Source of the DNA: DATKDF01 sp963752045
GTDB taxonomy: Bacteria > Acidobacteriota > Vicinamibacteria > Vicinamibacterales > SCN-69-37
Reading direction: 5' to 3'
NCBI GenBank assembly: GCA_963752045.1
Contig: CAVVWN010000008.1
Coordinates: forward strand, 682,001-746,000
Length of the DNA: 64,000 bases
Position 1 is the first letter of the stretch, and each line of letters begins with the position of its first letter. This document shows, piece after piece, positions 8,285 through 17,422 of this stretch. A program made the translations under genes and the position numbers. Under the pieces are notes generated by a model. It was not told the origin of the DNA, ran no database searches, and saw nothing but the letters and a program-made list of their open reading frames with translations.

Positions 8285-9757
8285 ATGTTCGCCAGCGTGC
8301 AGCGGCTGTTCCGGCACCTCGTGGTGTACGGCAGTGCCGACGCCGCCGCGCTGGTCATCAACACCGTCCTGCTGCCGGTCTTCACGCGCGTGCTCTCGCT
8401 TCAGGAGTACGGCGTGCTTGCCCTCGTGCTCGTCCTCGAGGCGTTTCTCAAAGTGCTGTTCCGGTGGGGCCTCGACACCTCTTTCCTGCGGCTGCACTAC
8501 GACAGCAGCAATCCCGAGCGGCAGCGTGAGCTCGCCGGCACGGCCGCGATGCTGCTCTTCGCCGTCGACGGCCTGCTGCTCGTGTGGCTGTGGGCCGCAA
8601 GCACCTGGATCTCGGAGCAGCTGTTCGGCACGGCGTCAGAGGCGTGGGTCATCCGGCTGCTCGCGGTGAATCTCTTCGTGTCCACCTTTCATTTCCTGCC
8701 GCTCACGCAGATGCGCATCGAGGAGCGGTCGCGCGCCGTGGCTGGCTGGTCGGTGGTTCGTGCATTCGGCACGATTGCCGCGCGGCTCGTCTTTGTCGTC
8801 GGCCTGCGGTGGAGCGTGCTTGGCTTCATGGCGGCCGACCTCGTAGTGTCGCTCGTGCTCATGGCCGGGCTGTGGCCGACGATGGCCCGGATGACGGTGT
8901 GGCGTTTCTCGGCGAAGGCGGCGCGGGAGTTGCTGGTCGTCGGCCTGCCTCGGGTGCCGCACGGGGCGCTTCATCAGGTCACGGCGATGGCGGACCGGTT
9001 CCTGCTCGGTATGTATCTTTCGCTCGACCAGCTGGGTCTGTACTCCATTGGCGCCACGGTCGCGTCAACGCTGAAGCTCTATCCAGTTGCGCTCGCCACA
9101 GCCTGGACGCCGCTCGCCTTCGAAGCCATGCGGCGGCCCGATGCGCCCGTCTTCTATGCGCGAACCGCCACTTACGCGTTTGCCGTCCTGGCCGGGCTTT
9201 CCACCGCCGTCGTGCTGCTGGGCGATCCACTGATACGGCTGCTCACCCCGGCCCCGTACCATCCGGCGGCGGCACTCATCCCGTTGCTCGTCCTGGGGTT
9301 CGCCATCCAGGCGTGCGCCAACTTCGCGTCGACGGCCTTGCAGATTGCCAAGCACATCGTGCCGTTCCCGATCATCACGCTCGTCGCGGCCGTCGTGAGC
9401 GTCGCCGCCAACCTCCTGCTCATTCCGTTGCTCGGGACGCAGGGGGCCGCGCTGGCCTCGGCCATCGCCCAGGTCGCCCTGTTTGCCGCCACGTGGTGGT
9501 TCGTCGAGCAGGCCTATCCAATTCCGTACGAGCGGGGACGCCTTGCGCGGATTGCCGGCGTCGCGTCGATCGTGACCCTCGCCGGGCTGGCGGTGCGCGC
9601 CACCACGCCGGAGCTGGCCGCCGACGTCGCGAGCGTCGTGCTGCTCCTCCTGTTCCCGGCGGGCCTGCTGGCCGCGCGCGTGTTCCGGCCGACGGAACTC
9701 GCCAGCCTGCGCACATGGGTGAGAAGCCGCTTCGCTTTAGAATCGAAGGCCGACTGA
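8285..9757 (+). CDS. Wzx-type oligosaccharide flippase
   Basis: A 490-residue polytopic membrane protein of the polysaccharide_synt/MATE-like superfamily, with about a dozen hydrophobic segments. The N-terminus (VYGSADAAALVINTVLLPVFTR) and the region LPRVPHGALHQ followed by ADRFLLGMYLSLDQLGLYSI are typical of O-antigen repeat-unit flippases. It would move an undecaprenyl-linked glycan from the cytoplasmic to the periplasmic face of the inner membrane. It is the first gene of the plus-strand glycan island, followed without a gap by a membrane transferase. The start codon has no Shine-Dalgarno sequence; a TATAAT box sits 7 bases before it. Confidence 0.88.
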   Translation: MFASVQRLFRHLVVYGSADAAALVINTVLLPVFTRVLSLQEYGVLALVLVLEAFLKVLFRWGLDTSFLRLHYDSSNPERQRELAGTAAMLLFAVDGLLLVWLWAASTWISEQLFGTASEAWVIRLLAVNLFVSTFHFLPLTQMRIEERSRAVAGWSVVRAFGTIAARLVFVVGLRWSVLGFMAADLVVSLVLMAGLWPTMARMTVWRFSAKAARELLVVGLPRVPHGALHQVTAMADRFLLGMYLSLDQLGLYSIGATVASTLKLYPVALATAWTPLAFEAMRRPDAPVFYARTATYAFAVLAGLSTAVVLLGDPLIRLLTPAPYHPAAALIPLLVLGFAIQACANFASTALQIAKHIVPFPIITLVAAVVSVAANLLLIPLLGTQGAALASAIAQVALFAATWWFVEQAYPIPYERGRLARIAGVASIVTLAGLAVRATTPELAADVASVVLLLLFPAGLLAARVFRPTELASLRTWVRSRFALESKAD

Positions 9758-11291
9758 GTGATGTCCATGCCCGTATCCGTTCCCGATTCGCTGTCAACCG
9801 AGGCACGACGCACCGGCCGGCTCGTGCTGGCTTTCGCGCTTGCGGCCTACCTCGCCACGACTGGCGGCAGCTTCGCCACCGATGTCATGAGCTACGAGGT
9901 CACCAAGGCCATCGTGGAGCGAGGCTCGGTGGCGATGTCCTACAACGTGCACGACATGGACGCCCACCTGGGCGCCGACGGGCAGTACTACTCGCCCTAC
10001 GGAATCGGCCACCCCCTCTACGGCGTGCCCTTCTTTGTGGCGGGCCGGATGGCCGAGTCGGCGCTGGGGCTTTCGATCGGGCGGCCCGACGCGATCACCA
10101 AGGCGGCGTTCGTCTGCGGCAGCGCCGTGGCGGCCGCGCTTGTCGTCTGGATCGTGTTCCTGTTCGGGTGGAGGCTGTCCGGTCACACGCGGGCTGCCGT
10201 GCTGACCGCGCTCACGGTCGGTTTCGGGACGTTGCTCTGGCCCTATGCGAAGTTCGGGTTCAATGCGCCCCTTGCCGCACTCGCGGTCGTTGGCGGTGTG
10301 TACGGTGTCTGGAGCGGGATTCGCTTCGCGCGGCCGGCCAACCTGTGGACGGGCTCGCTCCTTCTGGCGTTTGCTCCGCTCGTTCGCCACGAGCTTGCGC
10401 TCGTTGCCGTCGTGGCTGCGATCTGGGCGTACTTCGAGTACGACCGCAGGACCGCACGCGCCGTGAGAGCCTGGATTGTCATCGGACTCCCCATGTGCGC
10501 CGCCGTCGCGCTCACGCTCTACTACAACCAGGTCCGGTTCGGCAGTCCGTGGGATACGGGATACCTGCGCGACTCGACAGCCACGTTCGGTTCGGCGCTT
10601 GACGGCATCGTCGGCCTGATCGTCAGCCCCGGACGTTCGGTGTTCCTGTATTCAATCGTGGCAGCGCCGGCCCTCGTCGCGCTCCTCGGGATGTTCAGGC
10701 GAGACCGGTCCACGGCGTGGCTCTTCGCGGCCGTGAGTGGCGCGTTGTTCCTGTTCTATGCGTCATTGACCTACTGGGATGCCGATCGCTGCGTACGGGC
10801 CGAGGTACCTGCTGCCGATGTTGCCCCTGCTGTGCCTGCCGCTCGTGTACTGGTTCGCGACGGCCACCGGCTGGCATCGAACGGTGCTCGGCGCCGTCGT
10901 GGTCGCGAGTGTCCTTGGACAGGTGCCCGGCGTACTCGTGGACTTCACCAAGGTGGGGACCATCCTCCAGTCGCGGCGCATCGAGGTCGAGGAACGGCGC
11001 TGGAGCTGGGAGTTTGCGGGACTGCCCATGAACGTCAGGGCGTCGATCCGGGCCGTGCCGCTCAACATCCGGTACGTGACCGGAATGGCCGAGCCGCCCG
11101 CCGTGCGCCTGCCAGAGGGACGCGCGCCGGAATTCTCCGAGCAGTTCGGCTACAGCCTGGATGTCTGGTGGTTGTACCTGTACTACATGCGTGCGGTCCC
11201 CGCGGCCGCGGCTCTCGGGGCCGGCGCCGCGCTCCTCGGCTTGTCAGGCCTGTTGCTCGCGTTTCTCTTCCCGACTTCCCGCGACTCATGA
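9758..11291 (+). pseudogene. membrane glycosyltransferase-like gene interrupted by a one-base frameshift
   Basis: A multi-span membrane protein closely related along its length to the protein at 14399-15937: both have TTGGSFATD, then GxGHPxxGVPF, then YAKFGFNAPLAAL, and a tail with YGPRYL and LDVWWLYLYY. Here the first part reads in one frame up to LTYWDADR (about 10789) and the rest (YGPRYLLPMLP onward) in the next frame from 10794. The paralogue has 18 bases between the shared W and Y codons; this copy has 19, so a single inserted base is the simplest cause. The first frame remains open by chance and would fuse with the next gene. The start could be GTG 9758, ATG 9761 or ATG 9767. It is a decayed gene or a sequencing error. 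Confidence 0.8.
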
Positions 11292-13543
11292 CGCGTTCCG
11301 GAATACGGTGGCGGATGGCTGCGACTGCCGCGGCCCTCCTGACGGCCCTCCTCGTCACCACTTGGGCGCAGGTCGCTTCGCGAAGGACCGAATCGCTGAC
11401 CGGTCTGGTCCAGCGCGTGTACGGAAACCCCGAGCTGGCCGGACCGCCGCTCGTCGAGCGGCGGTCCACGCGGATCGATGTCGCCGCGATCGCGGCCGAC
11501 CCCGAGCTGCCCCAGCGGGAGATGTCAGTCCGCTGGACCGGCTACTGGTTCGTGCCGAATGGCGGGCCGGTCCACGTCCTCGTGAACGCCGACGATGTGG
11601 TGCGGCTGTGGATCGACGACGAGCTCGTGGCGCACAGACACGTGACTGGCGGGTTTCGCGCGCTCGTCGATCCGGTGACCCTCGAGCCTGGTATTCACCA
11701 TGTCCGCGTGGAGTTCGTGCAGTACGGCGGCGGCATGGCTCTCGACGTCGGCTGGGCTTCGCCCGGCGGCGACTACCAGCCGTTTGCGCGCGCGCGCCTC
11801 TTCCCGGCGAGGCCGGACGACGATGTCATCGTGGCCGCGGCACGAGCACGGACCCTGCGCGCCCTCGAGCCAATCGCCTGGGCCGCGCTCGCGCTCGTCG
11901 TCGTTGCGTGCTTCGTCGTTCCAGGCCTTGCGGCTGGCGGTGCCTGGGTCTCGAGCAGGCCGGTGGTCGTCGGCAGTCTCGATGCGCTGCGTACGCTTGC
12001 CGTCGACTGGCGTCTGGGGCCCGCGGCGGCGCTCGCAACCTCAGCTGCTGCCATCGGATGGGCCGTCTGGCTTCGTGCCGGTGCCATCAATCCCGTGACG
12101 CTCTGGGCAGACGACGTCTGGGTCGCCGCCCTGGCATCGCTGCCGTCGCTCGTCGATGCCGTCACGGTCCACGCACCCGTGCCGCCAGGGTTCGTGGTGC
12201 TGCAGTGGCTGGTACGTCGGGTGTCGAGCGTGCCGGCGGCGCCCCTTCAGATGATCCCGCTTGCGTGCGGATTGGGAATGGCGATGGCGCTCGGCGTCGC
12301 TGCCGCCCGGGTGTCGGGGAGCCGCATGGTGGGCGTGGCGGCGCTCGTGCTCGGCCTGCTCGATCCCTTCATGGCGCAGGTGTCGGTGTTCGTGAAGCAG
12401 TACCCGCTGGACGGCCTGATCGCGGTGTGGCTTCTCCTGCTGGCTGTCGACGCGGCCAGGGGCCGGGGTCGGTCACTCACGTCGGTCGTCCTCATCGCTC
12501 TCGGCTGCCTGCTGTTCTCCTTTCCCTCGATATTCATGAGCGCGGCGCTCGTCCACGTCCAGGCGCTGGCCAGCATCCGGCCCGCGGGCCGGTCGGCTGC
12601 CGATGGTTGGCGGAGCGTCGTTCGTCCCCTTTCCGGCTTCTATGCCGGCGCGCTGGCGATCTACTGGTTCGTCCTGTCCCCACGGGCTAGTCCCGGCCTT
12701 CAGCGGGGATGGCGCCGCCAGTTCGTGCCCGTGTCTGATGCCGACCTGGCGGCTGACTTCGTGCAGACGCGGGCGACTGGCCTGCTGGACCAGGCCCTTC
12801 CGGAGCCGCTCGCGCTGCTGGCGCCGCTCGTGGTGGTGGGCCTGGTGTGGCTGTTCGTCAGGCGCGAGTGGCGGGCTGTCGCCTGGTTCTTCGCCGGCAC
12901 CTACGCGGCGCTTTTCGTTGCCGCGTCGGCCGGCTTCTATCCAATCGGCCTTGGCTATGAGGGTCGCGTCGTCCTGTTTTCCGACCCGCTGGTGCTGTTC
13001 CTCGTCGCCATCGGCGCGCAGGCACTCTGGTCCTGGTCCCCGCTTCGAGGGGTACTCAACGCCGCGGGGGCCATCGCCGTGCTGCTGTTCTTCATCAACC
13101 GGTCCGTGCCTGTGACCTATTTCGATCACGACCATTCGCGTGTCGTGAGCCAGATTCTCGCGAAGGCCGAGCCATCGGACGCCGTGGTGCTCAACCACCG
13201 GGCGTCCTACCTGGTCGCCGTGTATTCGGATTGGCCGCGGACGAACGTTGCCAACGGGCAGTCCGAAGGATTCCACATTCGATTCGCGCGGCCGTTGACG
13301 GTGACGCTCCCGGCCGTGAGGCAGCCGGACGCCGCTGATCTCGCCGACCTCGATGCGCTGCTCGCCGAACGTCCAGTGCGCCTCTTCTTCTTCTCGATCA
13401 GGCGCGACACGGCCGCGTACGAGGATCGGATCGCCCGTGCGGGATACCGCCAGGTCGAAAAGCGGATGTCGACCACGCGGGCCGTGTACGCCGTCTTCGA
13501 ACGACGCCCCGGGGCGGCCGATGGCGCAGGCACCGCACGATGA
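11288..13543 (+). CDS. PA14-domain membrane glycosyltransferase (GT-C-like)
   Basis: A 751-residue protein. Residues about 10-28 are a membrane segment. Residues about 78-173 form a PA14-like beta barrel (VRWTGYWFVPNGG, then VNADDVVRLWIDDELV, then EPGIHHVRVEF, then DVGWASPGGDY). The remainder is polytopic, with LWADDVWVA in the first large loop resembling the acidic motif of GT-C transferases that use lipid-linked sugars, and a soluble C-terminal tail. The start ATG overlaps the stop of the preceding gene (ATGA). PA14 domains often bind glycans, so the domain probably faces the periplasm and holds an acceptor; that is inference. Confidence 0.75.
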   Translation: MTRSGIRWRMAATAAALLTALLVTTWAQVASRRTESLTGLVQRVYGNPELAGPPLVERRSTRIDVAAIAADPELPQREMSVRWTGYWFVPNGGPVHVLVNADDVVRLWIDDELVAHRHVTGGFRALVDPVTLEPGIHHVRVEFVQYGGGMALDVGWASPGGDYQPFARARLFPARPDDDVIVAAARARTLRALEPIAWAALALVVVACFVVPGLAAGGAWVSSRPVVVGSLDALRTLAVDWRLGPAAALATSAAAIGWAVWLRAGAINPVTLWADDVWVAALASLPSLVDAVTVHAPVPPGFVVLQWLVRRVSSVPAAPLQMIPLACGLGMAMALGVAAARVSGSRMVGVAALVLGLLDPFMAQVSVFVKQYPLDGLIAVWLLLLAVDAARGRGRSLTSVVLIALGCLLFSFPSIFMSAALVHVQALASIRPAGRSAADGWRSVVRPLSGFYAGALAIYWFVLSPRASPGLQRGWRRQFVPVSDADLAADFVQTRATGLLDQALPEPLALLAPLVVVGLVWLFVRREWRAVAWFFAGTYAALFVAASAGFYPIGLGYEGRVVLFSDPLVLFLVAIGAQALWSWSPLRGVLNAAGAIAVLLFFINRSVPVTYFDHDHSRVVSQILAKAEPSDAVVLNHRASYLVAVYSDWPRTNVANGQSEGFHIRFARPLTVTLPAVRQPDAADLADLDALLAERPVRLFFFSIRRDTAAYEDRIARAGYRQVEKRMSTTRAVYAVFERRPGAADGAGTAR

Positions 13544-13658
13544 GCGGGTGAGGTCGCGCGCGGCGCCTTCCTCGATGGCCGCTGAGGTATGCGGCTCATC
13601 CTCGAAACGGTCACGGTCATTCACCGCTCCCGTAGCCGGCCGGTCCGAGCCATCCTGG

Positions 13659-13687
13659 TTGACATGTAACGTGTGGCGTTATAGTCT
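13659..13687 (+). promoter_or_regulatory. promoter of the higBA toxin-antitoxin genes
   Basis: A consensus -35 TTGACA at 13659-13664 is followed by either TATAGT (13680-13685, 15-base spacer) or TAGTCT (13682-13687, 17-base spacer). The GTG of higB at 13697 lies 9-11 bases further, so the transcript has little or no leader. Confidence 0.65.
13667..13681. promoter_or_regulatory. probable HigA operator, inverted repeat in the promoter spacer
   Basis: TAACG and CGTTA form perfect 5-base arms around TGTGG, lying between the -35 and the -10 of the higBA promoter. HigA antitoxins normally repress their own operon through such palindromes; binding here would block RNA polymerase. That HigA binds this site is inferred from its position. 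Confidence 0.5.
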
Positions 13688-13696
13688 GAAAGTCAC

Positions 13697-13975
13697 GTGA
13701 TCCGGTCGTTCAAGGACTCCGAGACCGAGGCGTTGTTTGCCGGCCGGTTCAGTCGACGCCTGCAGCAGGTGGCTCGCGTGGCCCAGAGGAAGCTGCAACA
13801 ACTCCATGCCGCTCGCGAACTTCGAGACTTGGCGGCGTTTCCCGGCCATCGGCTGGAAACCTTGGCGGGCGATCGGCGCGGCCAGAACAGCATCCGGGTC
13901 AACGATCAGTACCGCATCTGCTTTGTCTGGCAGGATGGCGACGCGGAGAACGTCGAGATCGTCGACTACCACTAG
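13697..13975 (+). CDS. higB: HigB/RelE-family toxin
   Basis: A 92-residue basic protein of the HigB type of the RelE superfamily, ribosome-dependent mRNA interferases. Family features are IRSFKDSETEALFAG at the N-terminus, LRDLAAFPGHRLETLAGDR in the middle, and the C-terminal NDQYRICFVWQDGDAENVEIVDYH. The toxin gene comes first and the antitoxin second, the order typical of higBA. The GTG start has no Shine-Dalgarno sequence but lies just after a strong promoter. It probably acts as an addiction or stress module within the glycan island. Confidence 0.92.
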   Translation: MIRSFKDSETEALFAGRFSRRLQQVARVAQRKLQQLHAARELRDLAAFPGHRLETLAGDRRGQNSIRVNDQYRICFVWQDGDAENVEIVDYH

Positions 13976-13991
13976 CGTGTGAGGAGAGACC

Positions 13992-14297
13992 ATGGCGAAG
14001 AGTCGTCGACTGCCGCCTGTTCACCCCGGAGAGATCCTCCGTGAGGACCTGATGGTGCCGCTCGGACTGAGCATCAACGGACTGGCCCGCGACCTTCGGG
14101 TGCCAGTCACGCGGATGAGCGAGATCGTCAACGGTCGGCGCAGCATCACCGCCGATACGGCGCTACGCCTCGCGCGCTATTTCTCGACGACGGCGGAGTT
14201 CTGGGCCAATCTGCAGAGCGCCTACGATCTCGACGTCGCCACGCGCGCGTCTGCCGCACGGATCAAACGAGACGTGCATCCGCGAGAGGCGGCATAG
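13992..14297 (+). CDS. higA: HigA-family antitoxin, XRE-type helix-turn-helix
   Basis: A 101-residue antitoxin. It opens with PPVHPGEILREDLMVPLGLSIN, the HigA signature, followed by the helix-turn-helix (NGLARDLRVPVTRMSEIVNGRR) and the C-terminal TADTALRLARYFSTTAEFWANLQ. It neutralises HigB by direct binding and represses the operon. GGAGAG upstream of the ATG is a clear ribosome-binding site, unlike the leaderless toxin start. The gap to higB is 16 bases. Confidence 0.94.
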   Translation: MAKSRRLPPVHPGEILREDLMVPLGLSINGLARDLRVPVTRMSEIVNGRRSITADTALRLARYFSTTAEFWANLQSAYDLDVATRASAARIKRDVHPREAA

Positions 14298-14356
14298 TCG
14301 ACCAGGTCGCTCTCAGCGAGGAGCGCCGTACGGCGATGCGCAGCTCGGGTGAAGCT

Positions 14357-14385
14357 CCCCCAATGCCCGCCTTGGGCGCAGGGGG
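14357..14385. other. hairpin between convergent genes
   Basis: CCCCC (14357-14361) and GGGGG (14381-14385) enclose a smaller GCCC/GGGC stem, giving a strong hairpin between the end of higA and the end of the convergent transferase gene. No U-run follows on either strand, so it may be a weak bidirectional terminator or a REP-like repeat. A 12-base perfect palindrome, CGCCGTACGGCG, lies nearby at 14324-14335. Confidence 0.35.
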
Positions 14386-14398
14386 TCGCCGGCAGCAG

Positions 14399-15937
14399 TC
14401 AGTCCTCTCCTGACGGTCCTTCGCGGGCGGCCGCCCGGAGGCGACGTCCCAGCAGCCAGGCTGCAGCGAAGAGTGCCGCCGGCGCAGCGAGCGCCGCCCA
14501 GCGAGGCAGGGCGCCGAGGTAGAAGAGGTACAGCCACCAGAAATCCAGGCTGAAGGCGAACTGCTGCGAGAAATCGCGGTTCGATTCGTCCCCGGTCGTC
14601 TCGGCCGACGGCGGGGTCGCGCGTCCGGTCAGGTAACGGAGATTCTCCGGAACCGACGTGGCCGCCATCCTGGCATTGAGCACGAGCGGAGCGCCTTCCC
14701 ACGTGTACCGCGTGAGCGCAATCGAGTAGTCGGGACGGGATCTCGCAAACGCGAGCTGCGCCTTGTTGAAGTCGACGAGCACGCCGGGGATCTGCACCGC
14801 GATTCCGGCGACGCCGACCGCGAGGACGGCCGCGCGCGCGCGTCGACCGGCCCCCGGGCGAAGCCACCGTGCGACAGGCAGGGTGACGAACGGCAGGATC
14901 GGCACGAGGTATCGCGGACCGTAGCTCTCGCCGCCGTCCCACTGGTGCATCATGGCAATGAGCAGCAGGAACAGGAGGACGTGCAGCGAGAAGTAGACGG
15001 CCGTCGACCGGTCCTCGCGTCGCCCACGCCAGAGCGCAATCGCTCCGGCAATCGACAGGGGCGCGTAGAGCAGCAGCGAGCGGCCCGGGCTCAAGAGCAG
15101 GCCGTGCAAGCCGACGAGCAGGGGTGTGTCGAGCCGCACGTTCGGATCGCGCAGAAGGCCGGTGTCGAACGGGTGACCGAACCGGACGTAGTTGTACGTC
15201 ATCCAGGTCAGCACGGCGAGCAGGACCGGCACGCCGGCGGAGACGAACCAGCGCGCGCGCGCCTGTGTCCGGTCTTTCGATTCCATCCAGAGCCATACCG
15301 CCGCGGGCACGGCGGCAAGGAGCATCTCGTGCCGGGTGAGCACGCCGTAGCCCAGGGCGACCCCGCCGGCCATCAGCCATCCCGGCGAGCCGGTGCGGGC
15401 GCCGGTCCAGAGACCGTAGGCCGCGGCCGACAGACACAAGGCCGCGAGTGGCGCGTTGAAGCCGAACTTGGCGTAGACCCAGAGGGGCGTTGCGAACGCC
15501 AGGAGCAGACTGGCGCCGATCGCCGCGCGGCGGTCCCGCCAGATTCGCCATGCGAGCAGGCAGGCGAAGAAGACGCACCCGGCCGCGGCGACCGTGCTGC
15601 CGAAGACGACCGCGGCCTTGGTGAGCGATTCGGGCTTGCCCGCGCGAAAGCCGGCCGCCATCGCGAGCCGGGCCGCCGCGTAGAACGGCACGCCGAAGAC
15701 GGGATGCCCGATGCCAACCGGCGCGTAATACCGTCCGTCCAGGCCCCGCTCGTGTTCGGTGTCGAGCACGTTGTAGCGCATGGCCACCGAGCCGTGCTCG
15801 ACCAGGCTCGCCGTCACTTCGTAGCTGGCCAGGTCGGTGGCGAAACTCCCACCGGTCGTCGCGGCGTACACGCACCAGGCGACGGCCGCCACGAGGAGCG
15901 CCGTGCCGTACGGGGGCCTCGGCGCGGCGTCAGCCAC
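14399..15937 (-). CDS. polytopic membrane glycosyltransferase-like protein
   Basis: A 512-residue multi-span membrane protein, intact paralogue of the frameshifted gene at 9758-11291. The first periplasmic loop has ATTGGSFATDLASYEVTAS, with acidic residues placed as in GT-C enzymes, and the rest alternates about ten hydrophobic helices. The C-terminal part has YGPRYLVPILPF and FSLDFWWLYLFYLG. It probably transfers a sugar from a polyprenyl-phosphate donor at the periplasmic face, but no family name can be given with certainty. The GTG start at 15937 overlaps the upstream gene by 8 bases. Confidence 0.75.
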   Translation of the reverse strand: MADAAPRPPYGTALLVAAVAWCVYAATTGGSFATDLASYEVTASLVEHGSVAMRYNVLDTEHERGLDGRYYAPVGIGHPVFGVPFYAAARLAMAAGFRAGKPESLTKAAVVFGSTVAAAGCVFFACLLAWRIWRDRRAAIGASLLLAFATPLWVYAKFGFNAPLAALCLSAAAYGLWTGARTGSPGWLMAGGVALGYGVLTRHEMLLAAVPAAVWLWMESKDRTQARARWFVSAGVPVLLAVLTWMTYNYVRFGHPFDTGLLRDPNVRLDTPLLVGLHGLLLSPGRSLLLYAPLSIAGAIALWRGRREDRSTAVYFSLHVLLFLLLIAMMHQWDGGESYGPRYLVPILPFVTLPVARWLRPGAGRRARAAVLAVGVAGIAVQIPGVLVDFNKAQLAFARSRPDYSIALTRYTWEGAPLVLNARMAATSVPENLRYLTGRATPPSAETTGDESNRDFSQQFAFSLDFWWLYLFYLGALPRWAALAAPAALFAAAWLLGRRLRAAAREGPSGED

Positions 15938-17327
15938 GGAGCCACGCAGCCAGGAGCCGTCCCGGCAGCAGCAGACGATCGAAGAGGATCTCTTTCACGG
16001 TCTCAGGATACGGCACGAGGTCCGTGTGTCCGCGCATGAAGAGTTGGTACTGCAGCAGGAACAGCACGTTGTAGATGACCAGGCCGACGGCGGCCACGCG
16101 GACGGCTACCCGAGACGCGGCCGATTCGACCGACGGGGCCAGGGCCGCCAATCCAAGCGCGAACAGCGGTGTGTAGGAAATGAACCGGCGCGCGCCAAAC
16201 GCCTCGCCCGCCCACCAGTCCGAGACCGCGGCATTGACGTACACGGCCGCCACGAGCAGGAGGAGCGCGCCGCCGGCGACCATGCGGTTGCGATGGCGAA
16301 GGCGCCAGAGCCCAATGACGGCCAGGAGCATCGCCGGAGTCCACAAGAAGAGGCCGTGACGAGTGGAGAACAGCACCTGGAGGATGGCCGGATCGCCCCA
16401 GCGCATGAAGCCCCCGCCCTGCGGCATGAGCAGCGCCGTCCCGTAGACGGCGTGCCAGGCGATGAGCTGGGGCGTCACCGCGACGATCGCGCCGACGGCC
16501 ATCGACCCGACGAACGTCGCCACTCTCGACGTCGTCGTACGACCCGTCGCCCGTGCCCACGCAAGCTCCCAGGCCGGTAACAGCAGTACGATGGCGTCCT
16601 GCCAGCGCACCAGGATCGCCAGGCCCGCGACGAGTCCGACGAGCGCCGCCCGGCGGTTGTCGTACCGTCCTTCCGAGCGCAACCAGACGAACACGAACAG
16701 GGCCACCGCAAAGAGCGACGTGGCGTGCGAATAGGTCGGCGAGATCACCGAGTAGTAGACCGCCGGTCCCGCCAGCCAGGCGACCAGTGTGGCCCACAAG
16801 GCGACCGGCGGCCCGAACAGCCGCTGCGCGGTGAGAAACGACAGCCACGCGCCTGCCGTGGCGTAGAAGACGCCCGAGAGCCCGGCCGTGAGCTGCAGAC
16901 CCGTCGAAAAACCGTCCGGCGGAGGGCCCAGTCCCAGTGAGGATGCGAGAGAAAGCAGGGAAGCCGCGACGATGTAGATCGGCGACCAGAGCAGGGCCGG
17001 GCCGACTGACATCATGTTCGGCGGCCGCCCGGCAGGCGTGCGCTCGGTGAGCCACACGTTCGGCCTGGCGCCACTGGCGGGCGCATCGTAGAAGAATTCG
17101 TATTCGTTCTGGAAGTCGAAGTCGCGGTCAAACACGGCCGAGCGGAGGTAGGCGTAGTACTGGATCGCATCGCCCCGAATGACGTTGCCGCGGGAGGCGC
17201 CCGAGAGGAACGCGCCGGCATACGCCGACGCCAGCACGAAACCGACGACGGCAATGGCTCGGCCGGGATGTCGCTCGACGGCGCTCGAAAGCGCCTCCAG
17301 GTGGACCCGAAGGCCGAGAGCAGGCAT
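15930..17327 (-). CDS. polytopic membrane glycosyltransferase-like protein
   Basis: A 465-residue integral membrane protein with about ten hydrophobic segments. The first loop reads GDAIQYYAYLRSAVFDRDFDF and continues FQNEYEFFYD. The paralogue at 21531-22940 has the same pattern (DEIEYFAFLRSIWFDQDLSF, then DNEYRYFV), and both share GPALLWSP or GSALLWSP and a late HGLFLWTP or HGWLFWTP. The acidic loop suggests a GT-C-type transferase using lipid-linked sugar; this is inference. A TATAAT box lies 11 bases before the ATG, so the two-gene minus-strand unit starts here. Confidence 0.75.
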   Translation of the reverse strand: MPALGLRVHLEALSSAVERHPGRAIAVVGFVLASAYAGAFLSGASRGNVIRGDAIQYYAYLRSAVFDRDFDFQNEYEFFYDAPASGARPNVWLTERTPAGRPPNMMSVGPALLWSPIYIVAASLLSLASSLGLGPPPDGFSTGLQLTAGLSGVFYATAGAWLSFLTAQRLFGPPVALWATLVAWLAGPAVYYSVISPTYSHATSLFAVALFVFVWLRSEGRYDNRRAALVGLVAGLAILVRWQDAIVLLLPAWELAWARATGRTTTSRVATFVGSMAVGAIVAVTPQLIAWHAVYGTALLMPQGGGFMRWGDPAILQVLFSTRHGLFLWTPAMLLAVIGLWRLRHRNRMVAGGALLLLVAAVYVNAAVSDWWAGEAFGARRFISYTPLFALGLAALAPSVESAASRVAVRVAAVGLVIYNVLFLLQYQLFMRGHTDLVPYPETVKEILFDRLLLPGRLLAAWLRG

Positions 17328-17338
17328 CGCGTGTCGCG

Positions 17339-17344
17339 ATTATA
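17339..17344 (-). promoter_or_regulatory. -10 box TATAAT for the minus-strand transferase pair
   Basis: Perfect TATAAT on the minus strand with 11 bases to the ATG at 17327, which predicts a leader of only about 4 bases. Confidence 0.5.
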
Positions 17345-17392
17345 TGGGTCCGTTGGGGCGGCGTTGTCTGAGATCCGAAGCGGGTCAACGGT

Positions 17393-17422
17393 TTGACAGG
17401 TTTCGAGCGTGCCAGCTATCTT
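17393..17422 (+). promoter_or_regulatory. promoter TTGACA-N18-TATCTT for the GT2 gene
   Basis: Consensus -35 TTGACA at 17393-17398, 18-base spacer, -10 TATCTT at 17417-17422, then 8 bases to the GTG at 17431. The placement both supports that GTG as the true start and predicts a leaderless mRNA. Confidence 0.65.

Noticed and set aside
10778..10794. Programmed frameshift in the transferase gene
   Set aside because: No slippery heptamer, homopolymer or downstream pseudoknot is visible, and the intact paralogue needs no shift.
9758..13543. Single 1,261-residue fused transferase
   Set aside because: The middle part (about 11,000) reads as arginine-rich nonsense in that frame, while the real protein continues in another frame; the second half has its own start (ATG 11288) overlapping the true stop.
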